Of a stretch of 64,000 bases of DNA, positions 23,791-34,429 are shown piece after piece. The stretch comes from Notamacropus eugenii. Its lineage: Eukaryota > Chordata > Mammalia > Diprotodontia > Macropodidae. The position numbers were made by a program, and so were the translations under genes. The notes beneath the pieces were generated by a model that saw only the letters and a program-made list of their open reading frames with translations, did no database searches and had not been told where the DNA came from. The stretch covers positions 513,980,224-514,044,223 of the forward strand of contig NC_092872.1 in the NCBI RefSeq assembly GCF_028372415.1, written 5' to 3'. The first letter of the stretch is position 1. Every line of letters begins with the position of its first letter.

Positions 23791-23981
23791 GCAAAGGGAA
23801 CTCCAAACATTTCTGTTTCCATAACCCTAACTCCTAAGCTACTGTTTTCCTCCAGAGATTCAGGAACTAGAACAAGAAAAGGCTATTTCTTAATCCTACA
23901 GAATTCCAAAGAATAGAAAGCCTCCCCAAATTCCCAGTTTCCTTCTCTGTACTTGGGTCCTTCCTTACACAAATAAAATAT

Positions 23982-24170
23982 AATTTGAAGGGGAAGAAGA
24001 AAAAATTAAGGAAAATGGAAATGAAGGAAGAAGGGGAAAGGAAGGGAAAGAGAAAAAGAGGAAAGGGAAGGAACAGAAACAGAAAGAAGGGAAGGGTGAA
24101 AAGGGAGAAAAAAGAGGGAAAGGAAAGGAAGGAGGGAAGGAAAGTGGAAGAAGAAGAGGAAAAGGAAAAA
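23982..24170. repeat. Polypurine (GGAA/GAAA-rich) tract
   Basis: About 190 bp with almost only purines on the plus strand and varied G/A order. It gives Lys/Glu/Arg-rich frames that are not genes. Confidence 0.9.
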
Positions 24171-24261
24171 GCTATATATTGCTGGCTATATGAAAACTAC
24201 TACCTAAGGTAGAGATGGAAGAAACTGATCATATGCTCATCATCTGATGTTCTTATTAACA

Positions 24262-24500
24262 TCCTTTCACAGGGAAGTTGTTGTTCTATCATCCAGTTGT
24301 GTCTGACTCTTTGTGACGCTGTGGATGATATCATGCCAATACTGTCCATGGGGCTTTCTTGGCAAAGATACTGGAGTGCTTTGCCATTTCCTTCTCCATT
24401 GGATTAAGGCAAGCAGAGGTTAAGTGACTTGCTCTAGTCATACAGGTAGTTAAGTGTCTGAGGCCACATTTGAACTCAGATCTGTGCCTTCTGGAACCCC
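24262..24500 (-). mobile_element. tRNA-SINE, antisense
   Basis: 'gtgtctgactctttgtgac', 'ttggcaaagatactggagt', 'gccatttccttctccattg' and 'catttgaactcagatctgt' are the complement of the 'actgaacaac'-tail SINE family. The head at the right end is truncated. Confidence 0.85.
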
Positions 24501-25364
24501 ACTGCCTGAAGGTCAGGTGGGCAATACATCTCCCCTCTCTCTTCATGATTCTCTAGTACTTTTAGGGGTTTGGAAGATGTCTAATTGTAGTGGTGTAGGC
24601 ATCCCCAATTTGTTTGAGCCATCGAACAACTAGGTTAGCTTTTATAAAGGGATATTTACTTCAATGGTATGACTAGAGCAAGTGTTTTCCCTCAATATCT
24701 CTGTGGTGTAATCCCACCCTCCTCCTCCTTAGTTCCTTGGCAGGGGAATTGAGCAGCCCATGAGCAGGCCTTGAGTTTCTCGGTCTAGCTCATTTTCTAT
24801 CAAAATTCCATTAGTCCTACCAAATGCTACATCTATATCCTTTTCCATTGCCTCCCCAAATGCTGGCTTTTCAGAACTTCCTCTCTGAGTTGCTTACAAT
24901 ATCTGGCCCGAAATTCTGACCTCTACCACATCCATGGCTTGAGCTTCCAGGTTGAGTACTATAATCCCCACATCTAGAACTGAAAAGGAAAAAATGAAAC
25001 AAGGCTATAAGCCCAAACCCATTTCTCAAAGTCCCAGGGCCTAAGAGTAGAAAAGAAAGACCTCAGGTTCTTCCTTCCCAAGCTTACTGCATAGTGTCAG
25101 TTCAATGAATGAACAAGTCCATTCTTCATACTTGAACATCACCAGAAAAAAATTGTAACTGTGCCTTAGTTAGACAGATTTAAAGATGTAGATACTTCTA
25201 AGCATACGCTAATGAAAAGAAAGTACCCCCAACCACATGGTAATCCAGTGCTGAACGTCTATGAATGGGCTAGTTCTCATATCAACAGAATCAGGTCCTG
25301 GTATCTCTCCATGTGAGTTCCTGAATCTTATGTGGTCTGAGCATGCATCAAACACCATTACACT
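24501..25364. other. Non-coding, no assigned repeat
   Basis: No gene or confident repeat is seen. Confidence 0.4.
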
Positions 25365-25790
25365 AGGTCAGAAAGTCTGTATTTTATTCTAGAGGCAATA
25401 GAGAGTCATGGAAAGTTTTTGAGTTGGGGAAGGGATATGCCATTGGATCATTGATTTAGAATTTACTTACTCCAACCTCCTAGTCTTACAAATGAGGAAA
25501 CTGAAATACAGAGAGGTTGTAACTTGCTTTCGCATGTTTTAGGAATATCAATTTGACATCTGTGTAGAGGATAGATTGGGGAGGGGAGAGATTAAATGCA
25601 GAGAGATCAATCAGGAAGTATATCAATACTCTAGGCAAGAGGGGATAAGTGAATGTAGGAGAAAGGGGTAGATATAGGAAATGTTGTAGAGGTAGGGCTA
25701 ATGTCCTGTCAAATAATTAAATACGGGGTTAAAAGAGAAGACAATTCCAAGGCTTCAAGTCTGGGGAACTAGAAGGTCTATGGATCCTTC
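25365..25790 (-). mobile_element. L2 fragment, antisense, with MIR piece inside
   Basis: 'gaggcaatagagagtcatgg' then 'gtagaggatagattgggga' and 'aattccaaggcttcaagtc' follow antisense L2 order. A MIR-like piece ('tcttacaaatgaggaaactg') at about 25440-25530 interrupts it. Confidence 0.65.
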
Positions 25791-25969
25791 AACAGAAATG
25801 GAGAAATTTGTGTAAATAGCAAGGTGCTCTGGTAGCAATACTTTGGCAGAAAGTAAAAAGGTCTTGGGATCACAGATTGGACGTGATCCTTTGTGAACTT
25901 ACAGTTTAATTGGGAAGATAAGATGTACATACCTAAAACAACAAGAACACACTGAAGTGGTCCATTTAG

Positions 25970-26085
25970 AGTCATGGGTCATGAAAGGAGCTTGGAGAGC
26001 ATTTAATTCAACTTCAACTTACAGATGAAAAAAAAATGAATCACAGAGAGATTATATGATTTACCCAGTGTTATATAGTTTTTTA
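25970..26085 (-). mobile_element. MIR-type fragment
   Basis: 'aattcaacttcaacttacag' then 'cacagagagattatatgat' is the complement of MIR sequence. Confidence 0.5.
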
Positions 26086-26094
26086 ACATGGTTT

Positions 26095-26350
26095 TTTAGT
26101 GTAGTCATTTTCAGTCATGTCTAACTCTTCATGACTCAGTTTGGGGTTTTCTTGACAAAGAGACTAGAGTGGTTTGCTATTTTCTTCCCAAGCTCATTTT
26201 ATAAAGAGGAAACTGAGGCAAACAGGGTTAAGTGACTTGCCCATTGTCACACAGCCAGTGAATGTCTGCGGCCAGATTTAAACTCAAGAAGATGAGGCTT
26301 CCTGACACCAGGCAAGGTACTCTATCTACTGAACCACCTACCTGCCTCTT
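26095..26350 (-). mobile_element. tRNA-SINE, antisense, near full length
   Basis: 'cagtcatgtctaactcttc', 'tttggggttttcttgacaa', 'gaggaaactgaggcaaaca', 'gtcacacagccagtgaatg' and 'ctactgaaccacctacctg' give a complete copy with its tRNA head at the right end. Confidence 0.92.
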
Positions 26351-26399
26351 TTAGTATTATAGCCAGAAACAAAGGACTCTTAACCCAGTACCTTTCCCC

Positions 26400-26975
26400 C
26401 CATCAGACCACATTACTAATGAAATGTCTCTATGTGCAGTAAAAATTTAGAAGAAGAGATATTAGAGTGAGTTGGAGCACTCTGAATAGGCTTCATAAAA
26501 TACATAGGTCTTGAGTGAAGACTTCACAGGATTTGAAGGATTTTGATAAGCAGAAAAGAATTCCAAAGATATTCAGTGCAGAACAAGCAACAAAGGCAGG
26601 GACAAAAGTGAGCATGGTATGTGAAGGATAATGATTCACTCTATCCAACTAGAAAACTGGGGTGTGCTGAAAAATAGTGAGAAATAAGGCAAAAAATGTG
26701 AGTGGGGCAAGATAATGAGAGTCTAGAAAAACAGGCAACAGAATTTATTTGAATCATCAGCATCAGGGGGCCAACACATGTTCTTCAGTAAAGGAGTGAC
26801 ATGATGAAAGGGTTTTAAGAAGTTCAGTTTAGAAGCACCTGTATGCAAGTTGGATATGAATGGAAGAGTAAAGGCAGGATAACCACTCCGGAGACTATTA
26901 CAATAATTCAGAAGGTGATGGAAACATGGACAATGGTAAAGTTATTAAGAATAGAATATAAAGAGAAAAATCTAA
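26400..26975 (-). mobile_element. L2 fragment, antisense
   Basis: 'gaattccaaagatattcag', 'gtaaaggagtgacatgatg' and 'gagactattacaataattc' follow antisense L2 order. The short plus-strand frame at 26843-27046 has no meaning. Confidence 0.65.
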
Positions 26976-26989
26976 GAGATATTTCCCTG

Positions 26990-27295
26990 GATTTAAAAGG
27001 AACCTCAGAGTTCACCTATCCAGGGTTGGGGAACCTGCAACCTTGAGGTCACATGTGGGCCCCTAGATCCTCAAGCATGGCCCTTTGACTGAATCCAAAC
27101 TTCACAGAACAAATCCTTTTATTAAGTATTAAGTAAAACTTAGACTCAAGTCTAAATGCCACTCCTGAAGACCTAGAGAGCCACAGGCTCTCCACTTCTG
27201 AATCCAACCACTTCACTTTACAAATGAGCAATCTGAGGAGATTACATGAATTATCCAAGGTCACAACAAGTAGAAGAATTGGAATTCTAACCCAG
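26990..27295 (-). mobile_element. MIR interrupted by a hAT-type MITE
   Basis: 'ggaacctcagagttcaccta' (left) resumes as 'aatccaaccacttcacttt' and 'agcaatctgaggagattac' (right). The MITE at 27021-27200 sits between. Confidence 0.65.
27021..27200. mobile_element. Palindromic hAT-type MITE
   Basis: The left end 'cagggttggggaacctgc' is matched by the complement of the right end 'gccacaggctctccacttctg'. The inner halves also mirror each other ('gactgaatccaaacttcac' against 'gtaaaacttagactcaagtc'). It is the same family as the shorter copy at 63432-63535. The target duplication is not clear here. Confidence 0.75.
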
Positions 27296-27297
27296 GT

Positions 27298-27555
27298 AAC
27301 AATAATAATAGCAACATTAATATAGTTCTTACTACATGCCAGGCACTGTGGTTTAAAATTTCAATCTCATTTGGTCTTCACAACAACCCTGGGAGGTGGA
27401 TGCCATTATTATGCCCGTTTTACCATGGGGAGACTGAAGCAAACAGGGATTAAGTGACTTTCCCAGGGTTTCACAGCTAGTAAGTGTCTGAGTTCAAATT
27501 TGAACTCAGATCTTTCTGACTCCAGGCCAAGTGCTGTTATACAACCTAGCTTTCC
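27298..27555 (-). mobile_element. MIR/CORE-type SINE
   Basis: 'catgccaggcactgtggtt', 'aacaaccctgggaggtgga', 'ggagactgaagcaaacagg' and 'cagggtttcacagctagta' are the complement of a SINE. The frame at 27409-27597 is its shadow. Confidence 0.88.
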
Positions 27556-27589
27556 AAAGTCAGTTCTGATTTCAAACTCTATACTAGAC

Positions 27590-28140
27590 CCTAACACTCC
27601 AAAGGAAGAAACAAGACTTGGTTATAGCTTGGAAAAGGGAAATTCGAGGAAGATATCAATAAAGAGCAAATCTAAGTTTTCTAAGCAGAAATATTTAAAG
27701 AGTGGTCATATTCCTGACAGAAATGGAAAAGTAGAGATAGCTGAAGGGAAAAAAGAGGACAAGTTCAGTCTTGGATATGTTGAGTTTGAAGTGACAGCGG
27801 GACAATTAAGTGGGGATATCCTTTTGGTAACTGGAAATTCAGGGTAACAGAAACAAAGAGAAGAGGTAGGGTATGAGAAAATACTGTTATACGCATGATA
27901 CTTTTCTAAATGGAATGAACAATATGAAAAAGTAGGAAACACAGTCTCTTACCTCAAGGAACTTACAATGATAGGTAGGAAACAAGAAGAAAATGTCAAA
28001 TATACAATGGACATAAATGCTTGAAAACAAGCATTTGATTTGATCAAAGTGATAATAATCAATGTGGAGGAGGTATCAGTCAGGTAATGCTTCTTGGAGG
28101 TGTGAGTCTTAAATTGGCCCTTAAAAATAGAATTCAATTT
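27590..28140 (-). mobile_element. L2 fragments, antisense
   Basis: 'ggatatgttgagtttgaag' at 27772-27790, 'cttacctcaaggaacttac' at 27949-27967, and 'gcttcttggaggtgtgagt' at 28089-28107 are antisense L2 landmarks. The open frame at 27500-27847 is unrelated to any gene I know. Confidence 0.6.
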
Positions 28141-29149
28141 GATTGAGATTTTTAGATCACTATCACTTCACAACACCCTGCCCTATAGAACTACCTCCCC
28201 TCATTATAACAAAGCAAATTAGTTTAGTGAAATCATCATAACTAAATCTAAGATCATATACAACATTCCATACCTCTAGTCTACAGAGGGGAAGGAAGTG
28301 TATAACATCATGATATCATCAAGATTTGTTCTTGCATTCTAATAGATCTTCATGTCATTTTCATTTATATTACTGTAGTACTTTTATATTTTGCTCTATT
28401 ATTGAAAAGGTCTTAAAGAGGGTAATGATATGGATTAGATGATGCAATATTGAGAGTCCCAGTCTGATTTGGTATATCATCTCAAACCAAAACCACTAAC
28501 CACATTAAATCCAAGGTTCACACCCAACATTAGCTCACCACAAAGAAACAAAAGAAAGTCTCTTCTATCTGTATCATTTTAAAAAACAACAACTTATAGT
28601 CACAAAGCAAAATGTTGAGAAACTCTGATTTCCTTTTGGCTGGCGCATTTCTCAGGCTTAGTATCTCCTCTCAAAGTGATCCTTCTGAACTTGATGATAC
28701 CAACCTTGAAAGTCATGAAGAATTCAACCAAGTGCCTTCAGTAAATGTTGTTGGGGAAAACCCTTATGGCTCAACTTAAGGCAGTAAAGTGAGTCCCCTT
28801 CTCAATCGCTATAGCCATAAACTAATATTTCCTTTGGTTGGAGAGGACTTAACTTACGAGTTAAATTATGTCACCATCATCCTTGTGAAAGCTTGAGCAA
28901 GTTCATAGTCTCATAGGGGTGAATTACATCACTATTATGCATTATGAAGAGCTTAGGGAATCATGGCCCTTTTCTTTGCTGGAGTCTAAGCATCGGGGTA
29001 CACATACTACCACCCTGGCTCATCATAATACTTGCTGTTCACTGCACTGAGAACTTGTCAGATATAGATGGTGATGTTGACTTCTCAATAGGAAAAAAGG
29101 GGAGGGGGGGCTAAATTAGACTTCTATAAAAAGAATATTGCATATTTAT
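28141..29149. other. Repeat-poor non-coding stretch
   Basis: No gene or recognised repeat. It borders the enhancer-like block at 29150 and could share its function, but no motif cluster was convincing. Confidence 0.35.
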
Positions 29150-29780
29150 TTCCACAATAACGCCAAGGAAAAACGTTAGTCAAGAAGCAAGCAATTGGGT
29201 GAATAAATAAGCTTGTCTTTGTTCTCATCAATTAAGTTATTACATCAGTTGGAAAACCAGTGAATTATAATACAGATGTTTAATGAAACACTGCTGTGCC
29301 TATAAGTCAAACTCCTATTTTGTGGTGTGATTTTGGCTGCATAGTTTTGTGTGTGTTAAGCCGTATTTATTAGCTGATACCCATTATTATTTTGAGCAAG
29401 GTATAATTCAGTTGTCAGGCTCCAGCACTGGGAAGGAGATTTAATCAGTAAGAGCCGCTTTGCTGCTGAGTATAAAACAATGTGGGTTTCATGAAGCAAT
29501 CACGCCGTGTGAAAAAATGGGATTAATTAGTATTGTACAAGAACAGGCAGCATGCTCATTAAAACCTTGTGAGCTGCCTCTTGATAAACTGCCACTTGAT
29601 CGGGCCGCATTAATGTGACAAGGCAAAGACTTTATTTCCAAATCCTTCCTGATTGTATCTCACTTTTAAGTTACCTGAATGAACTCTCCCCGGCTTTGGG
29701 AACACCAGCATCAGGATGACTGTGAGGGATCCCCTCACCACCTGGACCAAGGAACTAAGCTCTAAGAGGGGGACTTCAAA
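29150..29780. promoter_or_regulatory. Candidate conserved non-coding element (enhancer-like)
   Basis: This block is free of recognisable transposons and simple repeats. It keeps scattered CpGs (near 29362, 29456, 29505, 29600) in otherwise CpG-poor DNA. Homeodomain-type cores (ATTAATTAG at about 29523, TTTAATCAG at about 29440, ATTAATGTG at about 29610) stand among other short motifs. No frame is open. The texture resembles vertebrate developmental enhancers. This is inference from composition, without an alignment. Confidence 0.45.
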
Positions 29781-29819
29781 GACAACTTTTTTTTTGAACT
29801 CTCAGTCAAACATAAATCA

Positions 29820-30110
29820 ATAGCTGTAAATGAAGCTGCTGCCAAAGGTGGGGAATTTGCATTTACACTCAGCAGGTCGGAGTGAAACTAATCTGACAAT
29901 TGGCAGCCACCTTAATGGAGCCCAGAGACCAAGTCTCTGCCTATTTGTTTACCAAATGCTTGCAATGTTTGTAGCTGCAGAAGGTCTTCTGTATATTCCT
30001 GGGCCTCCAGATAGTCACAGAGGGAAGAAAAATAGGTAGGCATGACTAGCAGGGCACCTGGGCCTGACTCAGCATGTTTATTGGTCCCCACTAATTAATA
30101 GGATGGATTT
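29820..30110. promoter_or_regulatory. Second candidate conserved non-coding element
   Basis: Repeat-free, with an octamer-like 'atttgcat' near 29858, forkhead-like 'tgtttac' near 29946, and 'ccactaattaatagg' near 30088. The frame at 29830-30039 lacks coding character. The call is inference only. Confidence 0.35.
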
Positions 30111-30154
30111 TTTAAAAAATTCCTGTCAAAATGATCACAAACTACAAATCTAAT

Positions 30155-30338
30155 TCCTTCTTCTTCTCCTCCCTCTCTTCTTCCTCCTCCTCCTCCTTCT
30201 TCTTCATGTCTTCTTCTTGTTCTTCTCCTCCTCCTCTTCCTTCTCTCCTCTTCCTTCTTCTTCATGTTTTCTCCTCCTCCTTCTGCTCCTCCTCCTCCTC
30301 CTCCTTCTTCTGCTCCTCCTCCTCCTCCTCCCTCTACC
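30155..30338. repeat. Polypyrimidine (CTT/CCT)n tract
   Basis: About 180 bp of TCC/TTC triplets on the plus strand. It produces poly-Ser, poly-Leu, Glu/Gly-rich and Arg-rich frames on both strands that are not genes. Confidence 0.95.
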
Positions 30339-31940
30339 AGTGAAGACATCTCTATTTGACAAAGCCAGTGAGAGCTGTCTGCTCACCCACCAGCATCATT
30401 TGGACAAACTCTATTTTGGATATTTTTATGCCTTAGGCACTATCCAAACCGGGGGAACTTTGAGAGTTGCTTGCTTCTCAAATACCAATTTTGTTCTGTG
30501 ACTTTATAACAGAACCACTCCAAAGATGTAGTTTGAACTCTAAGAGTGAACCTGAGCAAGAAACAGAGGGGTTTGTGGTTCGAATGTGGCCTTTGTTTCT
30601 AGTCACAGACTTTGTCGACTGAGCGGCCTACCACAAAGTCTGTTACCCATCACGATAGATTTGTCAGGAACTCCAAAAACTTAGGTTCCCCAAAGATTTT
30701 CTATCTTATTTTTAAGGGGAAAAGAACATTGTGAAATTTCAACACCTATTCTTTGAAATGCCTTCTACCTCTGTGGTCAGTTATCAATGAGAGGGGCTTT
30801 GTAATCAAACTAGAGTTTTCACATTCAAACAAAAGTTTCAAGGTTTTGAAGTCCAGGCCTCCTGAGCTGGCAATACAGGGGTAAGTGGAAGGCTTGAACC
30901 AAGCCAGGCCTTGAAGTGTTATTAATTTAAGCCCCAACATTTCATTGTTGTGCTCTGAACTGCATGATATAATGCAATATGACAGCCATTGAATTAATAG
31001 AAAATGGGATTCATCTCATGAAATTTCACACAAAATCAAGACACAGAGACAGACAAAGTAAAGGCAGAAAGACAGACAGATAAATACCACCTAATTTTCA
31101 ATATTTAAAAGGAAATTGCTCTTCTGGTGAAGCATTAATAGTATTTATCACGAGTCCAAGGTACTGCCAGAGATCTCTCCTTGCCATCCCAGTGCTTAGA
31201 GGAACAGAGAAGCAAAGAATTTCCGTTTTTGTTTCTTCTGTTTTAGCAAATGAGCTGCCTAGAGGTAATGTACCATAAGTGGAAATTCATCCAAGGCATG
31301 ATCCAATAATAGGAACTTTCCCCCCCTCCTTGCTGGGTGAGAGAGTCTCCTGGCATACTCCCTACAGCCCTTCAGGTGGTCACCTGCTTGATTTATAATC
31401 CTATAGTCGGGAAGAGGTTAGCTAGGTAATTTAAATCATTGGTTTTCTCTAATGAACTGGGGCCAGGGAGAAAGCACTTTGCATTATAAAGGCTCCATTT
31501 TGCCCTTACTTATGCCCCACATACTTTATCTCAAATTTTTACATAATTTATATGAAAATGTGGAGTGATCTGGCTGAGCCACTGAAAATCATTCAAACGA
31601 AGCATCATTTTCCCCCGGTTTCCTTACAGTTCACAGAAAGCCCATGTCAGATGTTCAAGCCCAGGAGTGACTAAAAACAGGCAAGAGAAGAGAGAAACTG
31701 ACCCCAATGTAGGTGTTACATAAACTTTTCACCATAAACTACTCTAAAAAGCTTGAGAATAGTGAATATCCACAGTGTTGGGTGGAAGCACTGATGATCC
31801 TCATGGCAGCAAATTTACCTGTTTTTTTTTCAAATCTCTAACCCTGTTGATCATTTTCAGTTTTATTCCAAGGATTAGCTGGTTTTAAACTGTGCTTCCC
31901 ATCACAATCCTCTCCTACTTAATTGTAGATTAAAACCTAC
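30339..31940. other. Repeat-poor non-coding stretch
   Basis: No gene. An 11-bp perfect hairpin lies at 30605-30643. The part at 31130-31640 is also free of recognised repeats and could be a weaker conserved candidate. Confidence 0.4.
30605..30643. repeat. Inverted repeat / hairpin
   Basis: acagactttgt at 30605-30615 pairs perfectly with acaaagtctgt at 30633-30643, around a 17-nt CpG-containing loop. Confidence 0.9.
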
Positions 31941-31944
31941 AAGA

Positions 31945-32110
31945 AAACTTAGAGATCATCTAGTTCAGCTAACTCATTTTCTAGATGAAAAAACTGAGGC
32001 TCAGGGAGAAGAGGTGACTTGCAAAAGGTCACTCAGTGAGTTAAGTGGCAGATTTGGAGTCTGAGTTCAGGTCCCTGGGAGGCAGATTCTGTGCCAAGTT
32101 CCTAGACCAG
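31945..32110 (-). mobile_element. MIR-type SINE, antisense
   Basis: 'gatgaaaaaactgaggctc', 'aggtgacttgcaaaaggtc' and 'ggagtctgagttcaggtcc' are the complement of MIR. Confidence 0.8.
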
Positions 32111-32227
32111 GCAACTTCTCTCACAGAGATTTTGCTTATTTGATGGGAATGACCTCTTCTTAAAAAAAATCCTTTCCCAGAGGAATAAGATTATGATCCA
32201 AATGAACAGCCTCATAAAGTATATGAT

Positions 32228-32425
32228 TATTAGTCATATTTATAATAATTGCTCACAGTTATATATAACTTTAGATCCCCAAAAGACTTCCTTACAATAA
32301 ATTTTATGGGGGTAAAAAGCATAAGGATTATTATCCCCATTTTATAGATGATGTAACTGAGCCTCAGAGGGGGAAAGTAACTTACCTGCGGTCAGGAGGA
32401 GCCAGGTGTCAAACACAGGGCTGGT
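32228..32425 (-). mobile_element. MIR-type SINE, antisense
   Basis: 'ttatccccattttatagat', 'tgtaactgagcctcagag' and 'gtgtcaaacacagggctgg' are the complement of MIR. Confidence 0.75.
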
Positions 32426-32499
32426 TTTTTTAAATGCTTTTTCCTCTGTTGATCATTCCTTACCCCTGGCCTTTGTCCATTTCAGTGGTTTCAAAGGGC

Positions 32500-32640
32500 A
32501 GTGTCATTTCTCCATTATACAAGAGAGCTCCCTGAGGATAGGAACTATTTTTTTTGCCTTTCTTTGTATCCCCAGTGCTTACTGTAGTTTTCATCAAACA
32601 GTAAGCACTTAATAAATGCTTGTTGAGATTTGACTAATTG
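32500..32640 (+). mobile_element. L2 3' end
   Basis: 'agctccctgaggataggaa', 'tgtatccccagtgcttact' and 'gcacttaataaatgcttgt'. Confidence 0.85.
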
Positions 32641-32919
32641 TTTCAATACTATTAGAGAAAGTTTTTTTTGAAGAATTGAAATTGTCTATATCAATTTAAC
32701 ATTAGTCAGACAATAACCATTTGGAGCATTTTCAAAAGACAAGAAAGTCTACTATGAGTCCTCAATATACTTAAATATCAATTATTATAGTTTTAGTTAT
32801 GTTGAAGTCTCTTTACTGTGGAATCAGCAGATTCAAAGTCACTGAGCAGCACCAGGACTACTGGAGAGTTTCATGTTAAGTCACTTTCATCTAGAGGCAT
32901 TTGAGTACCAGAAAAGAAG

Positions 32920-33090
32920 TTAGAGCTCATCTAGTCTAAGATCATTGTCCTCTGTACATTATTTATGGAAGAATAAATTAAGAAATTGAGACCAATCAGG
33001 GGCATGTAGGGGTAGAGCAGGGACTAGAATGCAGGCTTCTTTATTCCTAGACCAGAATAAATTCTACCCTTCCATCCTATTTCTAAGCAG
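32920..33090 (-). mobile_element. Decayed MIR-type fragment
   Basis: 'gaagttagagctcatctag' then 'gaataaattaagaaattg' and 'cagggactagaatgcaggc' read like a worn MIR in antisense. Confidence 0.5.
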
Positions 33091-33404
33091 TCAGGTAGTT
33101 CTTACCTGTAGTTCTAATAGGCACCATAAAATTGAACTAAATTAGAATTTAAATGTCCATAGCTATAAGAGATGAGAAGGCAAATGGCTTGTGGCTGAAA
33201 TAAACCTGCTTTTTGCACCTTTGGAATCCCCATTCAAAACCCAGGATGACAGAGTATGGAAGGCATACCATGTCTTATAGATTGGCCCACTTTCTGTAAT
33301 TAAATGATCCATTTTTCTAGCAGATGTATAATAGGGATAAAGGTGAAGTGGAGGGAAGAAACTATTTAGATTTAAAGGACCAGAAATAAAAAAAAGAAAG
33401 CTAT

Positions 33405-33960
33405 TATGAATTCTATTCAATACCTACTATGTACCTACAAGGGGCACTGCCACTGTCCTTGGTGCTGAAAGTGATGGAGATGTGGATGAGAAGGGGGATA
33501 CAAAAGATATGGACGAAAAGATCTCCACCTTGGGGAAGGTTACAATTTTGCTTCCTAGATGATGAATACACCCCCATTCACGCACATGTATGCAGTTAAA
33601 TAACAATACATGATAATATGTGATTAGGGGTGCTGACCTTGAGTCAGAAGACCTTGGTTTAAGTCCAAGACCAACTCTCGCTAGCTTAGTGAATAGGGGC
33701 AAAGCAATTTCCTTGTCTTTAAAACAGTGTTCTGTTGGATGATGCTTAGTTCTCTTCTAATACAGATATTTTATAATTTTGTGAACTTTTAAAGTGCATG
33801 ATATAGGTAGAAAGTCAGAGATCAGTGTGAGGTAGTGATCAGGAAAGACTCCATGAAAGAGATTGGATTAGATCTTAGCCTTGAAGGACAGGTAGGATTT
33901 AGATAGTCAAAAGGAAAAGTATTTAAATTAAGGGACTCAAGATAATGTTTATTACACAAG
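33405..33960 (-). mobile_element. L2 3' part, antisense, interrupted by a MIR
   Basis: 'caatacctactatgtacct', 'actgtccttggtgctgaaa' and 'tctccaccttggggaaggt' (33405-33560) resume as 'gatcaggaaagactccatg' and 'gccttgaaggacaggtagg' after a plus-strand MIR-like piece (about 33625-33790). Confidence 0.65.
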
Positions 33961-34007
33961 CACAAGTTTATTACACAAGTTCAAATAGCTCTAGGAAATC
34001 ATCTAGT

Positions 34008-34245
34008 CTAAGGGTTCCTAAATTTGGGTGAGGCAATGAGCCCTTTGACAATGTGTAGAAGTCCATGGTCATCTTCTCAGAATGGTTGGTACTTTCATTT
34101 GTAATTTAAGAAAATACTAAACTTCAGTTACTTAAAATAAAGATATATTTTCCCATCTAAGTTTATGGATACTTCTCTCTTCCCTATTCACTAAATTTAT
34201 CCATGGACTCCTTAGGCCCCATGCTAACAATTCCTAATCTAGTTC
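34008..34245. mobile_element. DNA-transposon MITE, decayed
   Basis: The left end 'aagggttcctaaatttggg' and the right end 'aggccccatgctaacaattc' are imperfect inverted repeats. Internal 'agtccatggtcatcttctc' and 'tttatccatggactcctta' mirror each other. A related fragment lies at 60825-60960. Confidence 0.55.
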
Positions 34246-34274
34246 AATCTATTCCTAAATAGGAATCCCCAGGA

Positions 34275-34420
34275 ATAATCATAAGATCATAGATTTAGAG
34301 CTGGAAAGGACCCTAGAGATCACTGAGTCTAACCCCCTTATTTTACAGATGATTCAACTGAAGTACAGAAACTTTCCCAGCATCATACAGCTAATATTAA
34401 GGCAGTATGTAAGTATTATT
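34275..34420 (-). mobile_element. MIR-type SINE, antisense
   Basis: 'gagctggaaaggaccctag', 'ccccttattttacagatga' and 'cccagcatcatacagctaa' are the complement of MIR sequence. Confidence 0.75.
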
Positions 34421-34429
34421 ATTATCATT

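Noticed and set aside
30095-30501. Gly/Glu-rich, Arg-rich and poly-Leu frames
   Set aside because: These are products of the TCC/TTC tract.
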